A DNA stretch of 15,883 nt from an uncultured Phycisphaerae bacterium. GTDB taxonomy: Bacteria > Planctomycetota > Phycisphaerae > Phycisphaerales > SM1A02. Both the position numbers and the translations under genes were made by a program. Below are positions 7,023 through 14,729 of the stretch, piece after piece. Numbering within the stretch: the first letter of the stretch is position 1; every line of letters starts with the position of its first letter. The notes under the pieces were generated by a model. It ran no database searches and was not told the origin of the DNA. It worked only from the letters and a program-made list of their open reading frames with translations. The stretch is taken from the NCBI GenBank assembly GCA_913046275.1, contig CAJWSE010000009.1, forward strand, positions 1 through 15,883, in the 5' to 3' direction.

Positions 7023-8729
7023 ATGACAACAATGATGATTACAGATTTCGTTCCTGCTGATATTGACGCTGCCAAATGGGAAAGTTTAAAGCCTTATTAC
7101 GAAGACCTTCTAGAGCGTAATTTTAAATGTTCTGGTTGTCTGAAACAATTTCTTTTAGATCGAAGCGAATTAGACGCCGCAGCAGCAGAAGCAGGTAGCA
7201 ATTTGTACATTGCAATGACATGTAACACAGAGGATGAACAAGCGCGAGCAAAATTTCTTTCCTTTATTGAAAATGTAGAACCAGAGTTAAAAAAAATAGG
7301 TTTTGAACTAAATAAAAAAGTTGTTGAATCGCCACATGTTAAAGATTTAGACACCGAACGGTACGGAGTTCTTTTGCGGGATTGGTTCGCAGATGTTGAA
7401 ATTTACCGTGATGAAAACATCCGACTTCAAACGGAAGATACAAAACTTGGACAAAAATATGCAGAACTCTGTGGTGCAATGATGGTGAATTTTGATGGCG
7501 AGGATAAGACCATGCCACAAATGGGCGTGTACCAGCAAGATGAAGATCGTGCAGTACGAGAAGCTGCATGGAGAGCGGTAGCAGAGCGCAGGTTACAAGA
7601 TCGCGACGTAATTGATGGAATCTTTGATGAGATGGTAGACAATAGAAATATCACTGCAAAGAACGCTGGTTTTGAAGAATTTCGTGGTTATATGTTTGCC
7701 GTTAAACACCGTTTTGACTATACGCCAGAAGATTGTCTTGCATTTCATGATGCGATTGAAGAGAAATGTATGCCGATTGTTCGTAGGCTTGCGGATGAAA
7801 GAAAAGATACGCTAGGTGTGGATACATTGCGGCCTTGGGATATGGCTGTAGACCCACATGGTCATGCTGCATTACATCCTTTTGATACCGCGGAACAACT
7901 TATCGAACGTACATCCAACTTATTCCACCGCATGGGTGAGGGGCTTGGTGATATGTTTGACACAATGCGAGATGGTGGTTATTCGCTGGATCTTGACTCA
8001 CGAAAAGGCAAAGCGCCTGGTGGTTATCAAGCAAGCCGTGATCGTAAGCGTATGCCTTTTATTTTTATGAATGCTGCAGGACTTCCTCGCGATTTGGATA
8101 CGATGGTGCATGAGGCCGGACACGCCTTTCATTACATGCTTTGTCGTCACGATGATTTAGTGTGGTATCGTGGAGCACCATTAGAGTTTGCCGAGGTTGC
8201 ATCTATGAGTATGGAATTACTTGCTTATCCATTCCTCGATGAGTTTTATACAAAAACTGAATGCAAGCGTGCAATTCGTAAACATCTTGAAGGCGTTGTT
8301 AGCACTTTAACTTGGGTGGCAACAATAGATGCGTTTCAACATTGGATTTACTTGAATCCATCACACACAAGAGAAGAGCGGACTGATCAGTGGCTAGAAT
8401 TGGGAAAACGATTTGGCAACACTGTCGATTGGGAGGGTCTTACATCTGAGCAAGAAGCAGTTTGGCATAGACAACTTCACCCGTTTGAAGTGCCGTTTTA
8501 TTATGTGGAGTATGGGATTGCGCAACTTGGTGCCTTGCAAATGTGGATGCAATATCGAAAAGATCCAATCAAAGCACTTGCAAACTATAAGGCCGGATTA
8601 AAACTTGGTTCAAGCAAAAAACTACCAGAGTTATTTGAAACTTCTGGCTTACAATTTGATTTTTCGGCTGAAATGGTTGGCGAGTTAATGCAGGTGGTTC
8701 AAGAAGAATTAGATAACAACGCACCTTAA
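7023..8729 (+). CDS. M3 family oligoendopeptidase (PepF/oligopeptidase F-like zinc metallopeptidase)
   Basis: The zinc site HEXXH is HEAGH, His363 to His367, followed by the third ligand Glu391 in EFAEVASMSMELL, the layout of M3B oligopeptidases. The C-terminal part holds the substrate-proximal HPFEVPFYYVEYGIAQLGALQ block typical of PepF proteins. The length is 568 residues, normal for the family. No signal peptide is seen, so it is probably cytoplasmic and trims short peptides. The ATG at 7023 is chosen over the longer GTG frame beginning at 6993 because GGAG lies five bases upstream and the longer form would overlap ispE. Its TAA overlaps the ATG of the molybdoenzyme gene by one base (TAATG), which suggests coupled translation. 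Confidence 0.93.
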   Translation: MTTMMITDFVPADIDAAKWESLKPYYEDLLERNFKCSGCLKQFLLDRSELDAAAAEAGSNLYIAMTCNTEDEQARAKFLSFIENVEPELKKIGFELNKKVVESPHVKDLDTERYGVLLRDWFADVEIYRDENIRLQTEDTKLGQKYAELCGAMMVNFDGEDKTMPQMGVYQQDEDRAVREAAWRAVAERRLQDRDVIDGIFDEMVDNRNITAKNAGFEEFRGYMFAVKHRFDYTPEDCLAFHDAIEEKCMPIVRRLADERKDTLGVDTLRPWDMAVDPHGHAALHPFDTAEQLIERTSNLFHRMGEGLGDMFDTMRDGGYSLDLDSRKGKAPGGYQASRDRKRMPFIFMNAAGLPRDLDTMVHEAGHAFHYMLCRHDDLVWYRGAPLEFAEVASMSMELLAYPFLDEFYTKTECKRAIRKHLEGVVSTLTWVATIDAFQHWIYLNPSHTREERTDQWLELGKRFGNTVDWEGLTSEQEAVWHRQLHPFEVPFYYVEYGIAQLGALQMWMQYRKDPIKALANYKAGLKLGSSKKLPELFETSGLQFDFSAEMVGELMQVVQEELDNNAP

Positions 8730-10864
8730 TGTCAATTGGCGGGTTCCATTCCATCAGATATGTTTTATCGACGGCAAGGCGAGCCGGCGGTTTACTTAAG
8801 ATGTGGAGATCGATGCGCACACAAAATGCGTGCAAAACTTGCGCACTTGGTATGGGAGGCCAACGTGGCGGCATGGTTAATGAAGCTGGTGTATTTCCAG
8901 AGTTTTGCAAAAAGTCTGTACAAGCAATGGCTGCAGATATGCAAGGTGAAATTTCAGAATCTTTTTTTGAACAATATTCTATTGCTCAATTATCCTCTAT
9001 GTCGCCAAAAGAATTAGAGTCCTTGGGTAGGTTAGCGTTTCCTATTTTTGCAGGCCCTCTTGCAACACATTACAAGCGTATTACTTGGGAAGAGGCTTTC
9101 GATATTGTTGGCGCAGCAATGCATAAAACGGCCCCAGACAGATCATTTTATTATTGTTCAGGCCGATCAAGCAATGAAGCTGGTTTCATATTTCAATTGA
9201 TGGCTAGACTTCGTGGAACGAACCATGTCAACAATTGTTCTTACTTTTGTCATCAAGCAAGTGGCGTTGGCTTAACAAGTGTGACAGGAACAGGAACGGC
9301 GACTGTTCAACTTGAAGACCTATCTCACTGTGATCTCTTGTTCCTTATTGGTTGCAATCCATCTTCGAATCATCCGAGATTACTAAAATCACTGTTAGAT
9401 ATACGAAGGCGCGGCGGAAAGGTCATTGTGATTAATCCATTAAAAGAGCAGGGACTTTGTAATTTTAATATTCCAAGTGATCTTCGCAGCTTGCTGTTTG
9501 GGTCAAAAATATCTGACTATTACGTCCAACCAAACATCGGCGGTGATGCCGCATTTTTTATGGGTATTTTAAAATGGCTCCATGAAAATAATTCCATAGA
9601 AGAAGAATTTGTCGAAAAATTTGTTGATGATTTTTCACTGGTTCGTCAACAGGCAATTGAGTGCACCTGGGATGATTTAGAATCTAAAAGTGGAGTGTCA
9701 GTTCAACACATGGCTCATATTGCATCCTTGTACGCATCATCAAATTCTGCAGTATTTTGTTGGGCAATGGGCATCACCCATGTGAAGGGTGGAGTGGACG
9801 GTGTTCGCATGATTGCAAATGTAGCTTTGTCTAGAGGCATGATTGGGAAAAAAGGCGCTGGCTTGTTACCACTTCGCGGGCACTCGAATGTTCAAGGTAT
9901 GAGCACTGTTGGCGTTGTACCTGAATTGAAAGGATCATTTGCCCAAGCGGTTGAGCAACATCTTCAGGTGCAATTACCTAAAACACAGGGTTTCGACACA
10001 ATGGCTGGAATGAACGCCGCAGCAAATCATGATGTTGATTTTGCACTTTGCCTTGGTGGGAATTTAGCTATGGCAAATCCCGATACCGCATATGCAGTTA
10101 AATCAATGTCAAACATAAAAAATGTCGCATATGTTTCGACAACTCTAAATCAAGGTCACTGCATTGGTCGTGGCGGTGAGACAACCGTATTTCCGGTGCT
10201 TGCGCGTGATGAAGAGTCACAAATGACAACTCAAGAGTCTATGTTTAATTATGTGCGTAGAAGTAGTGGTGGAATTAAGCGTATTGATGGTATTAAAAGC
10301 GAAGTTCAAGTTTTACTTGAGATAGCATCTCGGGGTGTTCCAGATTTTAGATGGGATCAATTTACGAAATACGAATCTATACGTCGTTTAATCGCACAAT
10401 GTGTGAAAGGATATAGCCCTGAAAAAGAGCATCAAATTAGTGGAAGAACTTATCACAAACCAATTTTCAATACTCCCTCAGGAAGGGCAATCGCACATAG
10501 TATTCATTGGATTCCGGAAGAGCCATTGCAGCAAAATGAATTGCGTTTAATGACTATCCGATCAGAGGGCCAGTTTAATACCGTTGTGTATGAAGAAGAA
10601 GATATATTTCGAGGCCAAACTAGACGCGACATTATCATGTTGAACCGCGAGGATGCGCAGGCCATTGGAGTTGAAGAGAACGTTCAAATTTTAGTTTGTG
10701 GCCCAGGTGGTGAATTAAACGTGACAGCTCGTTATGTTGATATTTCTAAAGGTAATTGCGCAATGTATTTCCCTGAAGCAAACATCCTGCTTTCTCATGA
10801 GGTTGACCAAGAATCCAAAACACCGCTATTCAAGGGTACGCGTATAACCATTCATATAAGCTAA
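8729..10864 (+). CDS. YdeP/FdhF-type molybdopterin oxidoreductase alpha subunit (formate dehydrogenase-like)
   Basis: A 711-residue member of the DMSO-reductase superfamily, closest by recollection to the single-subunit YdeP family (oxidoreductase alpha, molybdopterin subunit). The N-terminus carries ACKTCALGMGGQRGGMVNE, then FCKKS: Cys35, Cys38 and Cys60 are candidate Fe-S ligands. Cys174 in SYFCHQASGVGL aligns with the molybdenum-ligating Sec/Cys of formate dehydrogenase H (U/C-HGPSVAGL). The Moco-binding core continues with LFLIGCNPSSNHPRLL and KVIVINPLKEQG. A C-terminal molybdopterin dinucleotide-binding domain occupies about 545-711 (RLMTIRSEGQFNTVVYEEED). No Tat signal is seen, so it is probably cytoplasmic. 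The substrate is unknown; formate is not assured, and E. coli YdeP is linked to acid resistance. The start overlaps the peptidase stop. mobA and a MOSC gene lie on the opposite strand nearby. Confidence 0.9.
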   Translation: MSIGGFHSIRYVLSTARRAGGLLKMWRSMRTQNACKTCALGMGGQRGGMVNEAGVFPEFCKKSVQAMAADMQGEISESFFEQYSIAQLSSMSPKELESLGRLAFPIFAGPLATHYKRITWEEAFDIVGAAMHKTAPDRSFYYCSGRSSNEAGFIFQLMARLRGTNHVNNCSYFCHQASGVGLTSVTGTGTATVQLEDLSHCDLLFLIGCNPSSNHPRLLKSLLDIRRRGGKVIVINPLKEQGLCNFNIPSDLRSLLFGSKISDYYVQPNIGGDAAFFMGILKWLHENNSIEEEFVEKFVDDFSLVRQQAIECTWDDLESKSGVSVQHMAHIASLYASSNSAVFCWAMGITHVKGGVDGVRMIANVALSRGMIGKKGAGLLPLRGHSNVQGMSTVGVVPELKGSFAQAVEQHLQVQLPKTQGFDTMAGMNAAANHDVDFALCLGGNLAMANPDTAYAVKSMSNIKNVAYVSTTLNQGHCIGRGGETTVFPVLARDEESQMTTQESMFNYVRRSSGGIKRIDGIKSEVQVLLEIASRGVPDFRWDQFTKYESIRRLIAQCVKGYSPEKEHQISGRTYHKPIFNTPSGRAIAHSIHWIPEEPLQQNELRLMTIRSEGQFNTVVYEEEDIFRGQTRRDIIMLNREDAQAIGVEENVQILVCGPGGELNVTARYVDISKGNCAMYFPEANILLSHEVDQESKTPLFKGTRITIHIS

Positions 10865-11616
10865 ATACCTTTTCCTAGAAGTTTCCTCAGCCGATAACGT
10901 AGATGCCTAATCGGTACCCTTTGTAACTTCCCTTTGAGTATTCGATTTTCTTTACCCCCTGTTTTTGGCGGTTCATTTTCCGCTGGGATATACCAATTAT
11001 TAAACAAAGTCCGTTTTACTAGAACGTAACCCTGCTTACAGATATGTTTATGAGATTTTAGGTCTAAAAGGTGATCTTCAATTAATAGTAATCGTGGAGA
11101 CCAGCGTTGGATTGTAAAACCCTTTAATACTTCCATTTGAGCTCCTTCGACATCAATGGACACGAAATCAATGGAAGTTATTTCTTGATCTTCAAGTATA
11201 GAATCCAGTGTTCGAATCTTTACCGTTATTTTTTTATCAATCTCAATACGATCATCAAGGAATTGTTTAGAGAGTGTAGATTTACCACTATCTTGCGCGA
11301 CCGTAAACAAACCAGTCGCTGGTGTATTTGGAGCGCCGCAGGCAGCCTCAACGATAATAGATTCGGGTCGCTTTTCTCTTAGTTCTTCACAAAGGTGTGG
11401 AATTGGTTCGACAAGAATCCCACTCCAGCCGATATTGGCAAGATGCCAGGTTTGAGACAGTGCAAAGGGCTTATTTGCACCAACTTCAACAAATAAACCA
11501 GATTGTTCGCCGAGGAAATTTCGAATTAGCAATTGTTCTGCGAGTTCTTCTCGAACCTTGATATTGGGTTCATGCGAAAAGTTTTTCTCTGCAATAGTTC
11601 TGTAATAGTGTTCCAT
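10861..11616 (-). CDS. FkbM family SAM-dependent methyltransferase
   Basis: The 251 residues show the SAM-binding motif I variant FVEVGANKPFALSQTWHL, then GWSGILVEPIP, the DSGKSTL region, and TSIDFVSIDVEGAQMEVLKGF, which together are diagnostic of FkbM methyltransferases. These act on sugar or polyketide hydroxyls, often in glycan or natural-product pathways; the substrate cannot be read from the sequence. The last 25 residues are strongly basic (KLQRVPIRHLRYRLRKLL), which might aid membrane or polyanion binding. The ATG follows the mobA TAA with no intervening base, so it is the last gene of a MOSC-mobA-fkbM transcription unit. Its stop overlaps the convergent molybdoenzyme gene by 4 nt. Confidence 0.9.
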   Translation of the reverse strand: MEHYYRTIAEKNFSHEPNIKVREELAEQLLIRNFLGEQSGLFVEVGANKPFALSQTWHLANIGWSGILVEPIPHLCEELREKRPESIIVEAACGAPNTPATGLFTVAQDSGKSTLSKQFLDDRIEIDKKITVKIRTLDSILEDQEITSIDFVSIDVEGAQMEVLKGFTIQRWSPRLLLIEDHLLDLKSHKHICKQGYVLVKRTLFNNWYIPAENEPPKTGGKENRILKGKLQRVPIRHLRYRLRKLLGKGI

Positions 11617-12156
11617 TTAGAATCGCTCTTTAATATCCTCAAGAGTATTTAAACTTAGTAAAAATGAAGATTGTTTTTGGTTAATTTTTACTGAAGAGTG
11701 TGGAATTTTATTTATGAGTCCACGGATGGAACGCCCCCCTGAATCAAGATATGTAGAACACATTGATGCTTGATCTGCTTTAATTTTTAATGGAAGACCT
11801 AGTATTTTTTTATCTTCGAGGAATGCGGCAGTACCTTCGGATTGAAGAAGAGGTTTAATGGCTTCAGTTGTTATGCGCGGCATATCGCAACCTAATACTA
11901 GATATTCACTATCTAAAGTCGAATGAAGTAATGCTTCGATGCCAGCAACAGGACCAGTTTTTATACGTGTATCTTTGAGAGATATAAAACCATCGATATC
12001 TTGACCTACTACTACTGTTTGCCTAGCGGCTTTCTTTGCAAATTGCACCATCATTTCCATCATTGTTTTTCCATTGGGCAGAAGAACTTCATGTTTTGGA
12101 CTACCCATTCGCTTGCTTTGTCCACCAACTAATATGGCAATAGTATGTGCCCACAT
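11617..12156 (-). CDS. mobA: Molybdenum cofactor guanylyltransferase
   Basis: MobA transfers GMP from GTP to molybdopterin to make the MGD form needed by DMSO-reductase family enzymes. The N-terminal nucleotide-binding loop is AILVGGQSKRMGSPKHEVLL (LxGGxSxRMG...K), followed by VVVGQD, TGPVAGIEALL and the metal-binding VLGCDMPRIT. The 179 residues are slightly below the usual length of about 190-200. It starts at 12156 with a one-base overlap with the MOSC stop (TAATG) and ends directly against the FkbM start. Its presence opposite a YdeP-type enzyme, which should use bis-MGD, makes a functional link likely. Acylneuraminate or MEP cytidylyltransferases share the fold, but the GGQSKRMG loop, size and context favour MobA. 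Confidence 0.9.
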   Translation of the reverse strand: MWAHTIAILVGGQSKRMGSPKHEVLLPNGKTMMEMMVQFAKKAARQTVVVGQDIDGFISLKDTRIKTGPVAGIEALLHSTLDSEYLVLGCDMPRITTEAIKPLLQSEGTAAFLEDKKILGLPLKIKADQASMCSTYLDSGGRSIRGLINKIPHSSVKINQKQSSFLLSLNTLEDIKERF

Positions 12157-12614
12157 TAGACAGGTGTCGCCTTGAATTTTTGGATAGTAATGGTGTCACC
12201 TTTGCAGAGTACTCCTTCGATTTTTACACGCGCTAGATAACCACAGCGTCCTACAATGTCTTTTTTCAAATTAACACCCAGTGGGTCAAGAACAAAACAT
12301 GGCTTTCTTGCTTCAACAAGTTCGATGACTACTCCGCTAGCAAAGGCTAATTGATCCCCTGGCTCAAGTGACTGCACATTCAGATTCTCAACTGTGATAT
12401 TTTCTCCAATAGCGCCTGGACAAACTGCATACCCTTCATGTTTGAGTTGATTTAAAATTTCAATATCAATCAAGCTTACAGCTCGATCTGGCGTAATGTG
12501 TTTCTGATGATCACGGCCATCACCATGTAAGCCATCTATTGAAACAGGGCAAGAAGCCATGGGTAGTTTTGGTATTCCCCCTTTTGATATGTTCACCGAG
12601 ATTACTTTTGCCAT
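12156..12614 (-). CDS. MOSC domain protein
   Basis: A compact 152-residue stand-alone MOSC domain. It shows the early GLHGDGRDHQKH motif, DRAVSLIDIEIL, CPGAIGENITVENLN, LEPGDQLAF, ELVEARKPC with the conserved cysteine at residue 106, and GRCGYLARVKIEG. MOSC domains bind molybdenum cofactor and can act as sulfur carriers to it (MOCOS C-terminus, mARC, YiiM/YcbX relatives). The ATG at 12614 is preferred: the upstream TTG at 12632 adds six residues unlike the family start. TATAGT (12627-12622) ends 7 nt before this ATG, so the mRNA is probably leaderless or nearly so. It is the first gene of the unit leading to mobA and the FkbM gene. Confidence 0.88.
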   Translation of the reverse strand: MAKVISVNISKGGIPKLPMASCPVSIDGLHGDGRDHQKHITPDRAVSLIDIEILNQLKHEGYAVCPGAIGENITVENLNVQSLEPGDQLAFASGVVIELVEARKPCFVLDPLGVNLKKDIVGRCGYLARVKIEGVLCKGDTITIQKFKATPV

Positions 12615-12621
12615 AAAGTGG

Positions 12622-12629
12622 ACTATACT
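12622..12629. promoter_or_regulatory. Overlapping bidirectional -10 elements (MOSC / small secreted protein)
   Basis: The octamer ACTATACT (12622-12629) reads TATACT forwards (12624-12629) and TATAGT in reverse (12627-12622). Starting 7 nt beyond each hexamer places transcription near 12636 and 12615, only 3 and 1 nt before the respective ATGs at 12639 and 12614. No convincing -35 was found on either strand. The motif positions are read from sequence and promoter function is inferred. Confidence 0.5.
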
Positions 12630-12638
12630 CAACCCAAC

Positions 12639-13181
12639 ATGATTTACCTTCGAGTGTCCCCGATAATTATTTGTTTTTTAGCCTACATTTTTACGCAGGA
12701 CAAACCAACTGAACTTATCCCCGTGGACGCTGGTGTGGAAGATAGAAATACGCTTAGCGCGACACATAAATTGGAATCGACGTCTTTTTATCAAGACCAT
12801 TCATTCGAGAGACTCTATCGTGTTGCTGGAACGGAGAGTATTTACGTTCGAAAGTCTGGTGCACTTAGTGCAGTATTTCAAGGATCAGAGTATGCAGAGA
12901 CTCGTCAAGGATCAATAGCACTTATCCCAGCCGGAACCGTGTATTGTATAGGTGAGATTCCAGCATATCTCATTAACAATCTGACGACACTCGAATCACC
13001 GATTATTGACAATAGTTTGCGGGTGTCGGTAGAACGGCTCTCTACTCGCATCAGTGCATGGCCAACGAAGGCAAATCATATTTCTGTAAAACACTTTCAA
13101 TCTATCGACTTCTTAGAAAATGAGACGTATCGAAGAAAAAGACTTGCTTCATTTGTTCTCGATACGGTGTTGTCTAACTAG
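12639..13181 (+). CDS. Uncharacterised protein with probable signal peptide
   Basis: I do not recognise this 180-residue protein. The start MIYLRVSPIIICFLAYIFTQ is a short, weakly basic and then hydrophobic segment compatible with a signal peptide or single anchor. The mature part is hydrophilic with alternating beta-like strands (ERLYRVAGTESIYVRKSG, GSIALIPAGTVYCIGEIPA). The AGTVYCIG stretch loosely resembles a cupin strand, but no metal-binding histidine set is evident, so I make no such assignment. The ATG at 12639 is chosen over the GTG at 12618, which would begin inside the -10 region and precede the hydrophobic segment with polar residues. The gene is divergent from the MOSC gene and ends directly against the convergent 78-residue gene. 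It may be a lineage-specific envelope protein. Confidence 0.65.
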   Translation: MIYLRVSPIIICFLAYIFTQDKPTELIPVDAGVEDRNTLSATHKLESTSFYQDHSFERLYRVAGTESIYVRKSGALSAVFQGSEYAETRQGSIALIPAGTVYCIGEIPAYLINNLTTLESPIIDNSLRVSVERLSTRISAWPTKANHISVKHFQSIDFLENETYRRKRLASFVLDTVLSN

Positions 13182-13418
13182 TTACGCAGCTTTTGGTGGT
13201 TCATCTGAAGTCGCAAAAAGACCCATAATCGAGGCAAACTCTCTAATGCATAATTCTGCTTCTTCAAGATCAACAAGGGTATTATCGTATCTTGCCCCAC
13301 GTTCTTCACCAAGACGGGTAGCGGCCAAAGCAGGAAATGGAAAAGGGCCGCTATTAGAACTGCGAAGAAGGTCTAGTGACTGTTCTTGATGAATTAATCG
13401 ATTAGGCTGCAAGTTCAT
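13182..13418 (-). CDS. Uncharacterised 78-residue protein
   Basis: The open frame extends up to 13574, but the likely start is the ATG at 13418: GAGG lies nine bases upstream within GAGGAAAAGAG, and the extra upstream residues are encoded by the AT-rich divergent promoter region. The product is acidic to neutral and soluble, with a proline- and alanine-rich middle (GPFPFPALAATRLGEERGARYD) and a probable C-terminal helix (DLEEAELCIREFASIMGLF). No domain was recognised. Its stop codon directly abuts the stop of the convergent secreted-protein gene, the same packing as the certain genes here, which supports it being real. The function is unknown. Confidence 0.6.
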   Translation of the reverse strand: MNLQPNRLIHQEQSLDLLRSSNSGPFPFPALAATRLGEERGARYDNTLVDLEEAELCIREFASIMGLFATSDEPPKAA

Positions 13419-13548
13419 TACTCTTTTCCTCGGAGCTATTGAGTAGTAAATGATGCGAAACTTCAATTTTAAATAAATAAAGTTGTCGAATAATCTGAAT
13501 GACTTACCTATTTTTACATGTAATAGATGCTGTAAAATAGAACGTTCA
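13419..13548. promoter_or_regulatory. Divergent intergenic region with TTTTACA/TGTAAAA inverted repeat upstream of mqnE
   Basis: At 130 nt this is the largest gap in the window. It holds an A+T run (about 13455-13473) and, at 13512-13537, TTTTACA, 12-nt spacer, TGTAAAA, a perfect 7-bp inverted repeat. The left arm is also part of the palindrome TTACATGTAA (13514-13523), so TGTAA occurs twice in direct orientation 12 bp apart. TAAAAT (13533-13538) is a candidate mqnE -10, placing the start about 4 nt before the ATG at 13549. The overlap with the right arm would suit a repressor site. No clear promoter was found for the leftward 78-residue gene. Confidence 0.4.
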
Positions 13549-14727
13549 ATGAGTCCCGTAGAAACAGCTTTCAATACAGATAATTTGCATAAGGATGAGG
13601 CACTAAATTCTATTGCTATGAAGTTACAAGCAAATGAATCTTTGTCTTTTGATGATGGCTTGTTGTTGTACTCTACGCCCGACTTGTGGACTGTTTGCGA
13701 ACTTGCTGATCAGTCTCGAAGATATCTACATGGTGATATTGCTTACTACAACATAAATCGGCACATAAATTATTCCAATGTCTGTGCACTTAGTTGTAAG
13801 TTCTGCGATTTTCATAGGAAGAAAAATGAAGATGGTGCTTACCAACATTCACTAGAAGACATTGAGAAAGAAACACGGCAGGCAGTAGAAACTGGTGCAA
13901 CTGAAATACATATTGTTGGTGGCTTGCACCCCTACTTACCATTTTCATATTACACAGATGTTTTGAAAACAATTAAAACAGTCGCGCCGAACTTACATAT
14001 TAAGGGATTTACTGCTGTAGAAATTGTCCACTTTGCAAGAATATCAAAACGTGGACGAGATGGAATTGCAGGAATAACCTCTGTTTTACAGGATTTAATT
14101 TCAAGCGGCCTAGGTTCACTGCCTGGCGGAGGTGCTGAAGTTTTTGATGATCGAGTGCATGATGAAGCGTTCAAAGGAAAAATACGTGGCGAAAAATGGA
14201 TGGACGTGCATCGAGCAGCACACGAGCTTGGTTTGAATTCAAACGCAACAATGCTTTATGGCCATATTGAAACTCGGGCAGATCGAATTCGCCACATGAT
14301 TGCAATTCGAGAAGAACAAAATCGTACGTTACAAAGTGATGCATCTGGATCATTTCAGGCATTCATACCACTCCCATTTATTCCGGGTGTAAGCGAACTA
14401 GCACACCTACCGGGGCCAGGCGGATTAGAAAACTTGAGAACGATAGCCATTGCTCGGCTGATGTTAGATAATGTTCCACACATTAAGGCATTTTGGATTA
14501 TGCAGACAATTCACATGGCTCAACACATGCTTCAATGTGGTGCTAATGATATTGATGGCACGGTGATGTGGTATGACATAACGAAAGTAAGCTCTACATC
14601 AACACACCAAGAATGCACGGTAGCAGATCTTCGGCGAGCTATTACAGACGCGGGCTTTAGTCCCGTTGAACGCGATACACTTTATCGAGAGGTTACACGA
14701 AGCGGGGCGGATTGGAAGGTCCGATAA
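13549..14727 (+). CDS. mqnE: Aminodeoxyfutalosine synthase (radical SAM, menaquinone biosynthesis)
   Basis: MqnE joins the enolpyruvyl ether of 3-(1-carboxyvinyloxy)benzoate to the adenosyl radical from SAM, giving aminofutalosine in the futalosine route to menaquinone. The 4Fe-4S ligands are Cys79, Cys83 and Cys86 in CALSCKFCDF. IHIVGGLHPYLPFSYY, GFTAVEIVHFAR, SLPGGGAEVFDDRVHDEAF, SNATMLYGHIET, ARLMLDNVPHIKAFWIM and CGANDIDGTV follow the MqnE pattern closely and distinguish it from MqnC and CofH. The 392 residues from the ATG at 13549 are a usual family length. The frame is open up to a TTG at 13483, but that extension lies in the promoter region and reads unlike the family. No other mqn gene is in the window. 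The stop is 2 nt from the convergent 62-residue ORF. Confidence 0.93.
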   Translation: MSPVETAFNTDNLHKDEALNSIAMKLQANESLSFDDGLLLYSTPDLWTVCELADQSRRYLHGDIAYYNINRHINYSNVCALSCKFCDFHRKKNEDGAYQHSLEDIEKETRQAVETGATEIHIVGGLHPYLPFSYYTDVLKTIKTVAPNLHIKGFTAVEIVHFARISKRGRDGIAGITSVLQDLISSGLGSLPGGGAEVFDDRVHDEAFKGKIRGEKWMDVHRAAHELGLNSNATMLYGHIETRADRIRHMIAIREEQNRTLQSDASGSFQAFIPLPFIPGVSELAHLPGPGGLENLRTIAIARLMLDNVPHIKAFWIMQTIHMAQHMLQCGANDIDGTVMWYDITKVSSTSTHQECTVADLRRAITDAGFSPVERDTLYREVTRSGADWKVR

Positions 14728-14729
14728 GC

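Noticed and set aside
8569..8910. Minus-strand frame of 113 residues across the peptidase/molybdoenzyme junction
   Set aside because: It is antisense to two conserved genes and the translation has no coherent domain; a shadow frame.
8736..9017. Plus-strand frame of 93 residues inside the molybdoenzyme gene
   Set aside because: It overlaps the conserved N-terminus of the molybdoenzyme in another frame and has no family resemblance.
13483..13548. TTG start giving mqnE 22 extra residues
   Set aside because: The extension covers the inverted repeat and -10 region and does not resemble the MqnE N-terminus.
13419..13574. N-terminal extension of the 78-residue gene
   Set aside because: It is translated from the AT-rich divergent promoter and overlaps the mqnE start; the ATG at 13418 has a proper ribosome site.
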